Assembly (NCBI GenBank): GCA_004431415.1
Contig: QPMI01000599.1
Span: 1 to 64,000, forward strand
Origin: Cyanophora paradoxa
Lineage: Eukaryota > Glaucocystophyceae > Cyanophorales > Cyanophoraceae
Reading direction: 5' to 3'
Length of the DNA: 64,000 nucleotides
Part shown: positions 44,795 through 54,582 of the stretch, one piece after another
How the letters are laid out: each line of letters begins with the position of its first letter
Numbering within the stretch: position 1 is the stretch's first letter
Made by a program: the position numbers and the translations under genes
The notes under the pieces: model-generated
Told to the model about the DNA's origin: nothing
Seen by the model: the letters and a program-made list of their open reading frames with translations, nothing else
The model's database searches: none

Positions 44795-47051
44795 CTAGAG
44801 GAAGTTGCGGACGACCTCCATGTGGCTCGGCTGCAGGTACTTGTTGCGGATGGCCGAGAGGTCGCTGCGGGCGAGCAGCGACGCCGTCGCCTTGCGCAGG
44901 TGCCGCGCGCAGTTCTCCACCGTCCCCGGCGCGTGCATGTCCAGGAGGAACGCGGTCTGCGGGGCGAGCGAGTCAGCGGATTCGAACCGAACGAGCGGAA
45001 GTTGGGTCCCGAGATCGATCGCACCGAGAGGCGGGTCGTCTCGCTGTCGCTGCAGCGGTCGACGGCGACGTGCAGGGCCGCCGCCGCCAGCACGGACGGA
45101 GTGTACTTCAAGAACGAGTAGTCCTGCGCCCCCGACCCGCTCAGAAAAGGAAGGGGAAGGAAGGAAAAGGACGGGGGCGGACCTGGAGGGCGACCTCGGT
45201 CAGGAACTTCGCCGCTTCGAAAGCCGCCTTGTTCGGAGAGACGCGGGAGACCGACCAGCAGCGGAGGAAGTCTGCGGGGCGGGTGAGGCGCCGGGCGGGC
45301 GGGCGGAAGGGCGGGAGGAGCGGAGGCGCGCGGACCGTAGGGGGACGGGAAAGAAAGCTCCCAGTTCAGGGCCTTAAGCAACAGCTTCTCGGTTTCGACG
45401 ATCTGGAGATCGAGAGCTTGAGCGGGGGGCGAGGGCCGGGGCGGGGGCGGATAGGGGGGGGCGCACCATCTTCCAGTTGTAAGCGTTGTCGCAGATATCA
45501 GAGAACTCGGTAACCTGGCCGGAAACGATAAGCCGCCGGCGCGCGCGAGGAGAATAGGGCAGGGGCGGACCCGGTGGGGGTCGATCTCCTCGTACTTGGA
45601 GGCGAGCCACATGCACGTGACGCCCACCAGCTGGAGGTTCGACTTGTCGATCCGATGCTTCGACAGGAACTGAGGAGTCCCGTGAGCGTGGGAACCGGGC
45701 GGGCGGGGCGGGGACGGCGGCCGAACCTTGTCGATCAACGCGACGGTAAGATACAGAGTCTCGTTCGAGAGCTGGAACTCGGTGTGAACGTCAATGATCC
45801 AGTCCACAAGGACGGCGCGCATGCCAATGTCGATGGCGGGCTGTCCGGGGGAGATCAAATCGCGCGCGGCGGGCGGCGACGCGGGCGAGGGCACCTGCTG
45901 GCTCATGTACGAGCTGTCGACACCCCAGCGGTGCTGCACGCGGAACGGGGGCGCACGCCCGGTCGGCGGCGAGCGGGGCCCGGGCGCGCGGGGCGCCGGG
46001 CACCTCGTTCTCCCACAGATAGGCGAGGACGTCGTCGACGTTGTCGAGCTGGCCGAAGGTGACCTTGCTCTCGTACGTCTGGTCGCGCACGCCGCTGCAT
46101 GCCGCGGGGCTCTCCTGGGTGAAGGGGACTTGGAGGACTTGGGGGTGGGTGGCGGGAATGGACGGGGCGGAAGAGGCGGGGGCCGCCGGTGCGCAGGGAG
46201 CGCACTCGTCGGCCGGGGAGGAGGAGGAGGAGGAGACGAGGCTCGGGACAGAGTCGCCGGACAGGGAGGAGAGGGAAGAGGAGGGGCGGGCGGGGCGCTC
46301 AGCGTCGTCCGACGCGTCGCAGGCCTTCTTCAGCGCGACCGGCTGCTTCTGAGTGACAGTCTCATCATCGCTCTGCGCGTGGGGGGCGGCGAAGAGCGGG
46401 CAGCGGTCAGCAAAAAAGGCGCGAATGGAATCGGCGGGAAAGCCCGCATCGCCCGTATCCTCAGCAGGGGGATGTCACTAAGCGGTGAAGAGCATATAGA
46501 GACGCACCATAACTATGCTCATGTTCACTCCCTTGACCAGCTCCGAGATGACGGAGTTGGCGATCTTGGCATCGTTTTCACTCGCCAGGCTCCGCGCAGA
46601 CGGCGCCCGCGGTGCATTGCTGGATACCTAGAAGCAAGAGGAAGTCAGCGGTGCGAGATGGTGGCGCGATGGGCGCCGCCGCGGGCGCGGGAATGGTTGG
46701 CGGGAAGCGAACCCGCGTCATACACTCGAACTGCTGGCGGGCGCTGCACTTGCCAGCACGATCGGAAGAGGCGACCTTGGGCTTCTTCACAGCCGCAGAG
46801 TCGTCCTCCTTGAACGCCCGGCGCTTTTGCCCGACGACCTCCTGCTCGTTCTCCTTCGACGCGGCCTGGACGCCGGCCGACGATTTCCGGGTGATGCGAG
46901 CGACTCCCTTGCGTGTGCCAACGGTCTTGAGAGGTGCGGTGATGTCGGCGTCGGTGCTGCGGGTGGCGGGAAGGTCAAAATGTTGGCGCCAACCCAGGAT
47001 CTCAACCAGCGGGCGATAGCGGTGGAATGCAGACGTTGGAAAGTGACATAA
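44795..47051 (-). CDS. Mitotic (A/B-type) cyclin
   Basis: Recognised exons (minus): about 46720-46976, 46508-46627, 46004-46360, 45895-45933, 45727-45840, 45571-45669, 45467-45514, 45336-45402, 45183-45271, 45025-45123 and 44795-44956 (stop 44795-44797). Cyclin box: YMSQQ then IDIGMRAVLVDWIIDVH, LYLTVALIDKFLSKH, LQLVGVTCMWLASKYEEI, NWELSFPSPYDFLR; C-terminal cyclin fold DYSFLKYTPSVLAAAALHVA. MRAVLVDW is the usual MRAILVDW-type hallmark of mitotic cyclins, which activate CDK1. The N-terminal region is basic and Ser-rich with KEN (AASKENEQ), a known APC/C degron, and a run of serines near 46215-46240. The start is uncertain: an ATG at 47049-47051 (MSLSN) does not splice cleanly to the first sure exon. 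Confidence 0.87.
46982..46993. promoter_or_regulatory. E2F-like palindrome upstream of the cyclin
   Basis: GTTGGCGCCAAC, a perfect palindrome containing TTGGCGCC, lies just 5' of the first recognisable cyclin exon. It resembles E2F/DP sites that drive S/G2 genes. A single copy in GC-rich DNA is weak evidence, and the site could be inside the 5' leader or first intron. Confidence 0.3.
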
Positions 47052-47896
47052 GACGCTTAAGGGCGCCGCTGACGCGGCCAGGGGCGGGCGTGCGCCGTCG
47101 CGCTTTAATTGAAGTTTGGCGGCAGCGCCCGCACCTAAGCGCGTTCGTTGTGACCTCGCCCAGAACCGGCATTGAACTTCTAGAACTGCGACGCGGACAC
47201 CGTGCCGTGCCGCGAAAGCTTATGCCAGCGTGGGACGAGGGAGCCTTGGCGGGAGCTTGGACTGGGCGGTCGGACCCGTACCCCCTATTTGATCCCCCCT
47301 TTAGCCGGAAAGCGCGCCGTTTCGGTCTTTTCCCGCGTATCTTGCATCTTCGTGGCCAGTTCATGCGTCCTGCATGATATCCACATCGATGCTGGATGCG
47401 CGTCGTTCAAATGCAAGTCATTGCAAGATCGAAGCGCCGCGCGCGGCGGTCGAATTCGAAGCTCCCAACGTTGACGTTAACTAGGCAAGCGCTAGCGCTA
47501 GCGCTCAAGCTCAAGCTCCCAGCGCGCGCTTAGCTAATTATTCGAAACTTCAAATTTGAATTTGCATCGATATGCAGCCGCTCAGCGGCTGCACGTGAGC
47601 GCTGTCCGAATTCAAACCGCCGCGCCGCCCGCCTCCGCCCGCAGGCCAGCCCGGGGACCCCCCCGCTCCCCCCTCCCCCCCTGTGGCCGCCGCTGGCGGC
47701 CACGCTTCGGGGTCCATCAGGGCAGAGCCCGGACCGCCAGCCCGGACCGCCACGCTCGCAAAAGAAGAACCGGGCCGCTTGGGACTGCTGATGCAGGCGG
47801 CTTGGGAACGGAGGCGAGAGGGATTCGATAATGCGAAGCGAAGGGAGGTTCACAGGGGACTCGGACGCGAAGGAGAGGGGAGGGGGGCCCGGGGCC
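47052..47896. other. Region between cyclin and chaperone genes
   Basis: No gene seen. Contains TAGCGCTAGCGCTAGCGCT-type palindromes (about 47487-47506), GTGGCCGCCGCTGGCGGCCAC (47683-47703) and, near 47100-47280, frames without support. Confidence 0.5.
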
Positions 47897-48194
47897 TCAT
47901 CCGAAGATCTTCCGCGCCTTCTCGATCTTGCGGGTGACCTGATGCGGGACGAGAAGGGGGGCGGTCAGCGGTGCGCGGAGGAGGCGGGAGGGGGGTCGGC
48001 GGCACCTTCTCCTTCTTCTCGACGAGCGCTGCGATGTCCGTCGTCTTCCCGAAGTAGTAGGCCTGCGGCGGAGCCGAATCGGAAAGCGGCCCCGGAAGGG
48101 GTCGAACCCGCAGCGGACCTGGAGGCGGTCGAGGAGGGCGCCGAACGCCTCCTTGGACTTGGGCGAGCGCAGGACCTCCTTGTTGGGGCCTGGC

Positions 48195-48226
<32 letters not shown>

Positions 48227-51200
48227 TGGGCTCGAGATAATCGTGCACCCCCCTCCCGCGCTCGGGCGGGGGCGGCGCACCCTCGCCGAGGATGTGCATG
48301 GTGAGGACGAGGTTCTCGAGCTTGGCGACGCCGCGGTCGAAGAGCTGCGCCTGGTTCACGCGCGCCAGCCGCATCTCCACCTGCGGCAGAGGCGCGCGGG
48401 GTGAGGCGGAGGGGGCGGGGGGCGGGCGGGGGCGGGCCTTGTCGGTGCCGATCTGCATGGAGACGAGGAGGCGCTGGACGAAGGCGGCGACGTCCGTCTC
48501 GTGCTCGAGCACCAGCGGCAGGCCCACGTCCAGCCGCCGCCGCGCCCCCGCCGCCGCCGGCGCCCACGGCGGCGGGCTCGCCGGGTCGTACCCGTCCTCC
48601 CCCACCGGCTCCGGCGGCGTCGGCGGCCGCATCGGCTGCGCCGCCCACGATCGGCCGGGGGCACAGGGAATCGCGGAGTGGGGGTACAGTCGCACCTCAA
48701 GGTGGACGTCGGGCATGGGTGGGAAGGCCTCGCGGATGTACACGGGGGGCACGACCGACCGGATCTCCTCGAGCTGCGTGGCGCGCGTACCCCCAACTCA
48801 GAACGAAGCTCGTCCCGCAGCGCCGGGCTCGAGCCCCGGGGGGCCCGGATGCGCGCCTTGGTGTGGAGGTACTTGCGGTACTCGGCCTCGGGGGCCTCCC
48901 CGGAGACCATGTCGAGGTGGTAGCTCTCCACGTGGTTCAGCACCTGCGCCCCGGGGCGTCGGGTGCTGGCGGCCGCGCCGGCGCGGCGGGACGGGCCTGG
49001 GCGGCGTTGCGCCACATGGCGTCCGCGCGGGTGTGGGCGCCGTCGCGGGTGAGGGACTGCTTGATCGAGGCGCGCAGCCGCGAGAGCACGTTCGCCGCCT
49101 CGCTGCGCGGGCGTCACCGGCCGGAGACGGGGAGGAGGAGGGAGGGGGAGCAGCCAGCGCCCGCCCGGGAAGCCTAGTGGAGACTGGCGCCGCCGCCCGG
49201 GCCGGCCCCCCACCCCGCCTCACCTGACGTAGAAGGCGTCGTCCTTGGGGTAGTGCCGGGTGGTGCGCGTGCGCAGGTCCCACACGAGCGAGGCCACTGC
49301 GTCCTGCGTCGCCCGCGGGTCCGTCCGCCTGCGCGCCCCCGTGAGGGGCGGGGGCGAGAGGGCGGGGGCGGGCGGCGCCTGCGGGCACCGGTAGCGCTCG
49401 TACTCCTCGTGGAAGCCGCGGGCCTCGAGGGCGAAGCGCCGGATGTCCTCCTTCGAGACGCGCACCTGCCGGGCGGGGGGCGCGCCGCGGGGCGTCGGCG
49501 GGGCGGGGCGGGAGGGGCGGGGCTGGCGGGAGGGGCCGGCGGGGGCCGGGGCACCTCGGGGGCCCCGATGATCATCTCCTTGCGGGTGCCGTTGTTGCGG
49601 TCCACCGCCCGCACCGTCACCACGCCCCGCATGTCCACCTGCCCGCGCCGAGTCGCGCGGGCTGCCCCGGGCGGGGCGGGGCGGGGCTCGGGGGCGCGCC
49701 TCGAAGGTGAGGTCGAAGAGGGCGACGCCGCGGGAGACGACGGGCAGGCCCGAGAGCTCCATGCGCCCCAGCAGCACGTTCTCCCCCGTCCCCGACCCCT
49801 CCCCCTCGAACACCTGCCCCCCGGACCCGTCGCGCCGGGAGGGGCGGGGCGGGGCGGGGCGGGGCGGGGCGCCGGAGAGGCGCCGGGGGGGCGCGCGCCT
49901 GGATGAGGACGGTGGGCTGGTTGTCGTGGTGCGTGGAGAGCGTCACGGTGTTCTGCGCGGCGGGCGGCGCGGCGCTCAGCGCGCGGCTCCCGGCCCGGCG
50001 CTGCCTCGCCGCGGGGCGCGCCTGCGTGGGGAGCTTCGTGTTGCAGGCGATGATCTTCGTCATGACGCCTGCGGGCGGGGCGCGTGAGCGCGGGCGGCGG
50101 CGCGGGAGGGCGGCGGGGGCTGGGGCGGGGGCCCCCACCGGTGGCGAGCTCGACGCCGAGGGAGAGGCGGACGACGTCGTGGATGCGCCACTCGGGGGGC
50201 GCCCCGAAGTCCATCTCCCCCTGCGCGCCCCCGCCCCGGCCCGGTCGGCCCCCGAGCTGGGCCGGCGGTGGCCTCCTGGACCCCCCGCCCCCATTCCCCC
50301 GGCCCCGCCCGCGCCGGGGCCCCCGCACCTTGCCGTCGCCGGAGAGGATGGCGGAGATGAGGGCGCAGCCGGCCGCCACCGCCTCCTCGTGGTGCATCGT
50401 CTGCCCCGCCCCGGCTCGGCCGGCGCCTCGGGCCGGCCGCCGCGCCGCGCACCTTGGTCAGCTCCTTGCCGTCAAAGAGCGCGCGGAGGAGCTCCTGCGG
50501 GGGCGGCCCCCCGGGGCGCGCGTCAGCGGGGACGGGGCGGCGGGGGCGGAGGGGCCTGGGAGCGGCGCCTGGACGCGGGGGATGCGGGTGGAGCCGCCGG
50601 CGACGACCACCTCGAAGACGGCGGCGCGGTCCACCCCGGACTCCCGCAGCACCTGGCCCCGGCGAGGCCGGGTCGGACCGGACGCCGGCGGGGGGGCGGG
50701 GGCAGGAGGCGGCTCCCGAGCGCGGGACCGCAGCGCCGGCACCTTGGAGACGGGCTCGAGGCAGCGGCGGAAGAGGTCCTCGCAGAGCTCCTCGAAGGCC
50801 GTCCGCGAGATCGTCGTGTAGAGGTCGATCCCGTCCACCAGGCTGCCCCCGCGCCGCCTCCGGTCAGCCCGCGCCAGGGCCCCGGCAGGAGCGCCGCGGG
50901 GGGCCCGGGCGGACCTGTCGAGCTCGATGGAGGTGATGGCGTGGGAGGAGAGGGCCTTCTTGGCGCGCTCGCAGGCCGCCCGCAGCCGCCGCAGCGCGTA
51001 GTGGTCCGCCGAGATGTCCCGCCCCCGCTGCAGCTTGAACTGCCCCGCCCCGCCCGCACCCGTCGCCCCGGCCCCGCTCCGCGCCCGGGAGGGGCGCCGT
51101 GCGGCCAGGCCGGACCTGCTGCACGAAGAAGTCGACCATGCGCTGCGTGAAGTCGTCGCCCCCGAGCTGCGGGCGGCTCAGGGCGGGGCGGCGTGGGGGC

Positions 51201-52593
51201 GATGGGCGAGGGGCGGGCCTGGGAGTCGCCGGCGACGGCGCGGACGTGGAGGACGCCGTCCTCGAAGGTCTGGAGCGACGCGTTCACCGCCGAGGCCCCG
51301 ATGTCCACCTGCGCGCGAGGAACGTTCGCCTCCGACCCGAGGGAGCGCTCGCCCCGCCCCTCGCACCACCACGAACGTGACCGAGACGCGGGGCAGCGGC
51401 TCGTCGGCCACCGCCGGGTTCGACCAGCTGCGGGGCGGCCGCGAGGGATGAGGGGGGTGCGGCTCGCTTCGGGCGCCGCGCGGGCACGCACCCTTTGCTC
51501 TCGACGCCCATCCGGTCGAAGACGTGCCCCAGCGCGATCGCGACGGGCTCTTCGACGAGTCGAATCTACGGAGGGTACGAGTTACCGGGCGGTTGCGGCC
51601 CGAGAAGGGGGTACGGCAGACCACCGAGAGGCCGGCGACGGCGCCGGCGTCGCGAATCGCTTGCCTCTGGATAGTCGAGAACCCGGCTGCGGAGGGGTAC
51701 GTGAGCTCCAGATGAGGGCGGAGCATATTCGAATGGAGCCTCACCGGGTACCGCGATGACAGCATTCCGTACCTGGGGGAGGAGAGGGGGAGAGCGGTCG
51801 GGGGCGGGGCATCGGGCAGGGGCGAGGGAAGGGGCGCACCGGCCGGTTTAGGTAAGCCTCAGTAAGCTCCCGCTGCCTCATGAGCATCATGGCCGTGATC
51901 TGGGGGTACGTCAGCACCGGCGGGGTACGGGACCGTGCGGGCCCGGCGCGCTTCAAGTGGGGAGAAGTAGATGCGCTGGTCGCCCTTGGGTACGGCGTAC
52001 ACGGGCTTGTCGCCGTCCTGTGCAGTCATGAAGAAGTTCCAAGTCCGGAGCCTTGCCTGGACGGGCGGGTCGAAGAACCTGGCGGGGCGTGAGCGGCGGG
52101 CGGGGGCGCGGGGGGGCGCGCCGGGGCCCACCTCCTCCCCAGCACGCGCTTGGCGTCGTAGAGCGTGTTCTGAGGGTAGAGGATGGCGTACGCGCGTGCC
52201 TCCTCGCCCGCAACGCGCCCCTCGGGCACGACCGTCACGTAGTTGGGCTGGGATCGCAATCGGTTGCGGTCGCTGCGCGGCGGCGGACGAGCTCAGAACG
52301 CTGCAGGGCGGGGGTGGGCGGCAGGGCATGCTCCCGTGCCTCACAATCTCGATGCGCCCCATGTCCCACGTTGCCGAGCGGCAGTACGCTGTGCCGAAGT
52401 CGATGCCCACTGAGCCGGCTTGCTGCTGCGGCGCCTGGCCGGCGCGGGCGCGCTCTGGGATAACCAGAGATCCCGGTGCCGGCAGCGGCACGTCCTCCAG
52501 CAGAGCCGCCCCTGTCGGCGAAGCGCGGGCGCCTGGGCCGGTCCGGCGCGGGCCGGGGGCCGCCGCGATGGGCGGAGGCGATGCGTTCGCCAT
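47897..52593 (-). CDS. Atypical Hsp70/Hsp110-family chaperone
   Basis: About 25 exons from ATG 52591-52593 to stop 47897-47899; the first are 52328-52593, 52132-52272, 51952-52078 and 51840-51899. ATPase domain in order: GIDFGTAYCRSATW; QNTLYDAKRVLGRR; NAVIAVPAGFSTIQRQAIRD (split by an intron); VEEPVAIALG; VVVDIGASAVNASLQTFEDG; QLGGDDFTQRMVDFF; FEVVVAGGSTRIPRVQ. The second phosphate loop is DIGAS instead of DLGGG, as in Hsp110-type proteins that work as nucleotide-exchange partners. The substrate domain follows (RIHDVVRLSLGVELAT, RNNGTRKEMIIG). The C-terminus is long: a Pro-rich part (PPEPVGEDGYDPASPPP), then ENLVLTMHILGE, KEAFGALLDRLQ and a basic end RKIEKARKIFG. An extra N-terminal Pro/Ala tail of about 60 residues precedes the ATPase fold. 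Several GC-donor introns; one intron carries 26 G. Confidence 0.85.
48195..48220. repeat. Poly-G tract, 26 nt, in a chaperone intron
   Basis: Uninterrupted run of G within an intron of the minus-strand chaperone gene, close to an exon. Confidence 0.95.
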
Positions 52594-52869
52594 CTGCGCT
52601 GTGACGGTGACCTAGCTACGAGAACTGCGATCCTTCACGCTCGCAGAGTCGCTGCCTGGGCCATCCACCGCCCGAGCTATTTCGAGTTGCGGCGGCGCGT
52701 GGCGGGAGCTGCGCCGCAGATCGATGCTGCTTCGGCAGAGCGCTTGGATTACGCTCTCTTCCGCGCGCTAGCTGGGCTCTTCTTTTTTTCAAGCGTGACA
52801 CTGTACCCGGAAGGCGAGAATCCTCAGATTATCCTCTGAATCCTCTGAATCCTCAGCATCGGGGCTGCG
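52594..52869. promoter_or_regulatory. 276-bp divergent promoter, chaperone / NTF2-like gene
   Basis: The whole space between two divergent start codons. Both genes must be driven from here. I could not pick out convincing heat-shock elements (nGAAn arrays) or a TATA box. Confidence 0.6.
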
Positions 52870-53804
52870 ATGGACCCGTACAGCGCCGACGAGAGTGCGA
52901 GGTGCAGGCCGAGCAGTGGAGCCATGCGCCGCACGCGCTGACGCCTCTCCCGCAGGCTCTTTGCTGCCGCGCGCTCCGCTTTCAGCGTCTACACGGCAGA
53001 CGCGGGCAAACAGGCGGAGCTCTTCCCGAAGCTTTTCGATGGTCCGTATCCGAGCCTGCTCGCGCAGCATCGGCGCCCGCGTTTCGAGCCACCCCGCGTT
53101 CTTCGTTGCAGAAAAGGCTGTCTTCGAAGACGGCATCATGCGAGCGGAAGGGCTGGAGCGGATCCAGAAGTGCGATGTGCGGGGGCCTGGCTCGGCGCCG
53201 CTGAATTGCTAGCGCTACGATCGGTCGCGGGCGCTGCCGGCGCCTCCGCTCGCCGCTCGAGTGCGAGCCCCGCGCAGGCAGTTCTACATTCTCGCCTGCG
53301 GCACGTCCAACATCCGCGTCGAGATCCGCTCTGTGGCGGGCAGGCGAGCCTTCGTTGCTCCAGCCTCGCGTTTGGCGTGCGCTCGCCGAGTCACGAAGGC
53401 CGCAGCCTGTCGGGTGTCCCCGGCCAAGGCCGCCTCATCGTGGACAACGTGCAATACTACACGCTGAGGGGCCTGCCCCTCACCGCGCCCGTGCGCGTCG
53501 TCTCTATCATCGACTTCAACGCCGAGGGTGCGCGGGCCCTTTAATCCTCCAGAATCTGATCGAGCTTGAGAGAAATTGATCCGCGCGGCGCAGGGAAGGT
53601 CTCCAAGCTCGAGGACTGTTTCGTGGTGCAGGACCTCATCGCCAGTATCCCTCTCGTCGGCGAGGCGCCCGTGCCACCCTCGCGCCTTTTTCCCTCACTC
53701 CTGTGCCGCCCGGCGGCCGTTCAGGGTACTTCTACCACCACTGGTTCAAGAACTGGTCGCCGCGGGTTGTGGGGTGGATGGCGCGGATGCTGGGGAGCCG
53801 CTAG
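52870..53804 (+). CDS. NTF2/SnoaL-like fold protein
   Basis: Seven small exons, all phase-consistent: 52870-52901, 52956-53041, 53112-53169, 53278-53339, 53429-53527, 53594-53659 and 53725-53804; about 158 residues. It starts MDPYSADESAR. Key stretches are AELFPKLFD joined to EKAVFEDGIMRAEGLERIQK, then GRLIVDNVQYYTLRGLPL and APVRVVSIIDFN, GKVSKLEDCF and a C-terminal YFYHHWFKNW. The vFeDP-like, aeGleriq, YYtLrGLPL and SIxDFxxxGKIxxxED pattern is that of NTF2-like/SnoaL-like cone folds. These bind small hydrophobic ligands or act as scaffolds, so a precise function cannot be given. Introns 4 and 6 have GC donors. Overlapping minus-strand frames are shadows. Confidence 0.75.
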
Positions 53805-54582
53805 GGGGGCCTCAGTCGCGGGGTACCAGGTTGTGCTGCTACGTATACTGGAGGGGCCCCTGGCGGCCCTGCACGCGCAGCTAATGATCGCCCTGGCTCC
53901 TCTCTCCGAGGCTCGCGGGGGCTTCAGTTTCACCCTCTGTTTCCCCCATGCCCTCGATTTTTGTCTAAACATTTTCGTCCTTTCTCCATTTAAGCTCGGG
54001 GCGGCCGGCGGGCCTGCGGATGCGCATGCGCATGCGCCTGCTCGCGCGCGCAGCGAGCCCCACACGCGCGCGCGCGCGCGCGATATTTGAAGGGGGTGTG
54101 GAGGGCCGGTAGAACGCTTAAGCCGACATCGATATCGATGCAGCGCTGAAGTAACGAAGTTAACGCCAGGCCGTCACGGCAGGACGCGCCACGACGACGC
54201 TCCCGCGCCGCTCGAAGTTGCCCCCGAGCTCTGCGGGAGGCCGCGCTTACCAACTCACTCGCGATCGAGGGGTACAGGTGCTGCAGAGCGGTTTCCGAGC
54301 TCCCCGCAAGCCTCGCAACCGCACAGCTGCAGGAGCGACACCTAGGCTATCATTAGGCCACAGGCCAACTGTCGGTTCCTCTTCCGAGCTCTTCGCGAGC
54401 TTGCACGCGAGGGCCAGATCCGGCGCAGACGCTTAGCTAGACTTCAGCGGGGACGGTGCACCGGGGCCTGACCCTTAGCTATGCAAAGAGCACAGTAGCG
54501 GCGCCCTGCAGCGCGTCGCCGCGCGATGGCACCGGGCGAAGGAGAGAATGCACGAGGTCGCGGACGAGCAGCCCGCCGAAGA
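53805..54582. other. Intergenic region
   Basis: No gene. A (CG)n run at 54063-54082, ATCGATATCGAT near 54127 and CATGCGCATGCGCAT words near 54021. Should include the promoter of the large CUB gene. Confidence 0.55.

Noticed and set aside
44975-45000. T-loop-like GGTTCGAATCC on the minus strand
   Set aside because: Stem only three pairs and no other tRNA arms; lies in a cyclin intron.
48090-48125. Second T-arm-like GGGTTCGACCCC on the minus strand
   Set aside because: No acceptor, D or anticodon arms; it is inside a chaperone intron.
52615-53139. Minus-strand helical frames, including a hydrophobic peptide starting MAPLLGLHLALSS
   Set aside because: The plus-strand NTF2-like model explains the same bases with seven phase-consistent exons and family motifs; the minus frames need a 13-nt intron or a frameshift.
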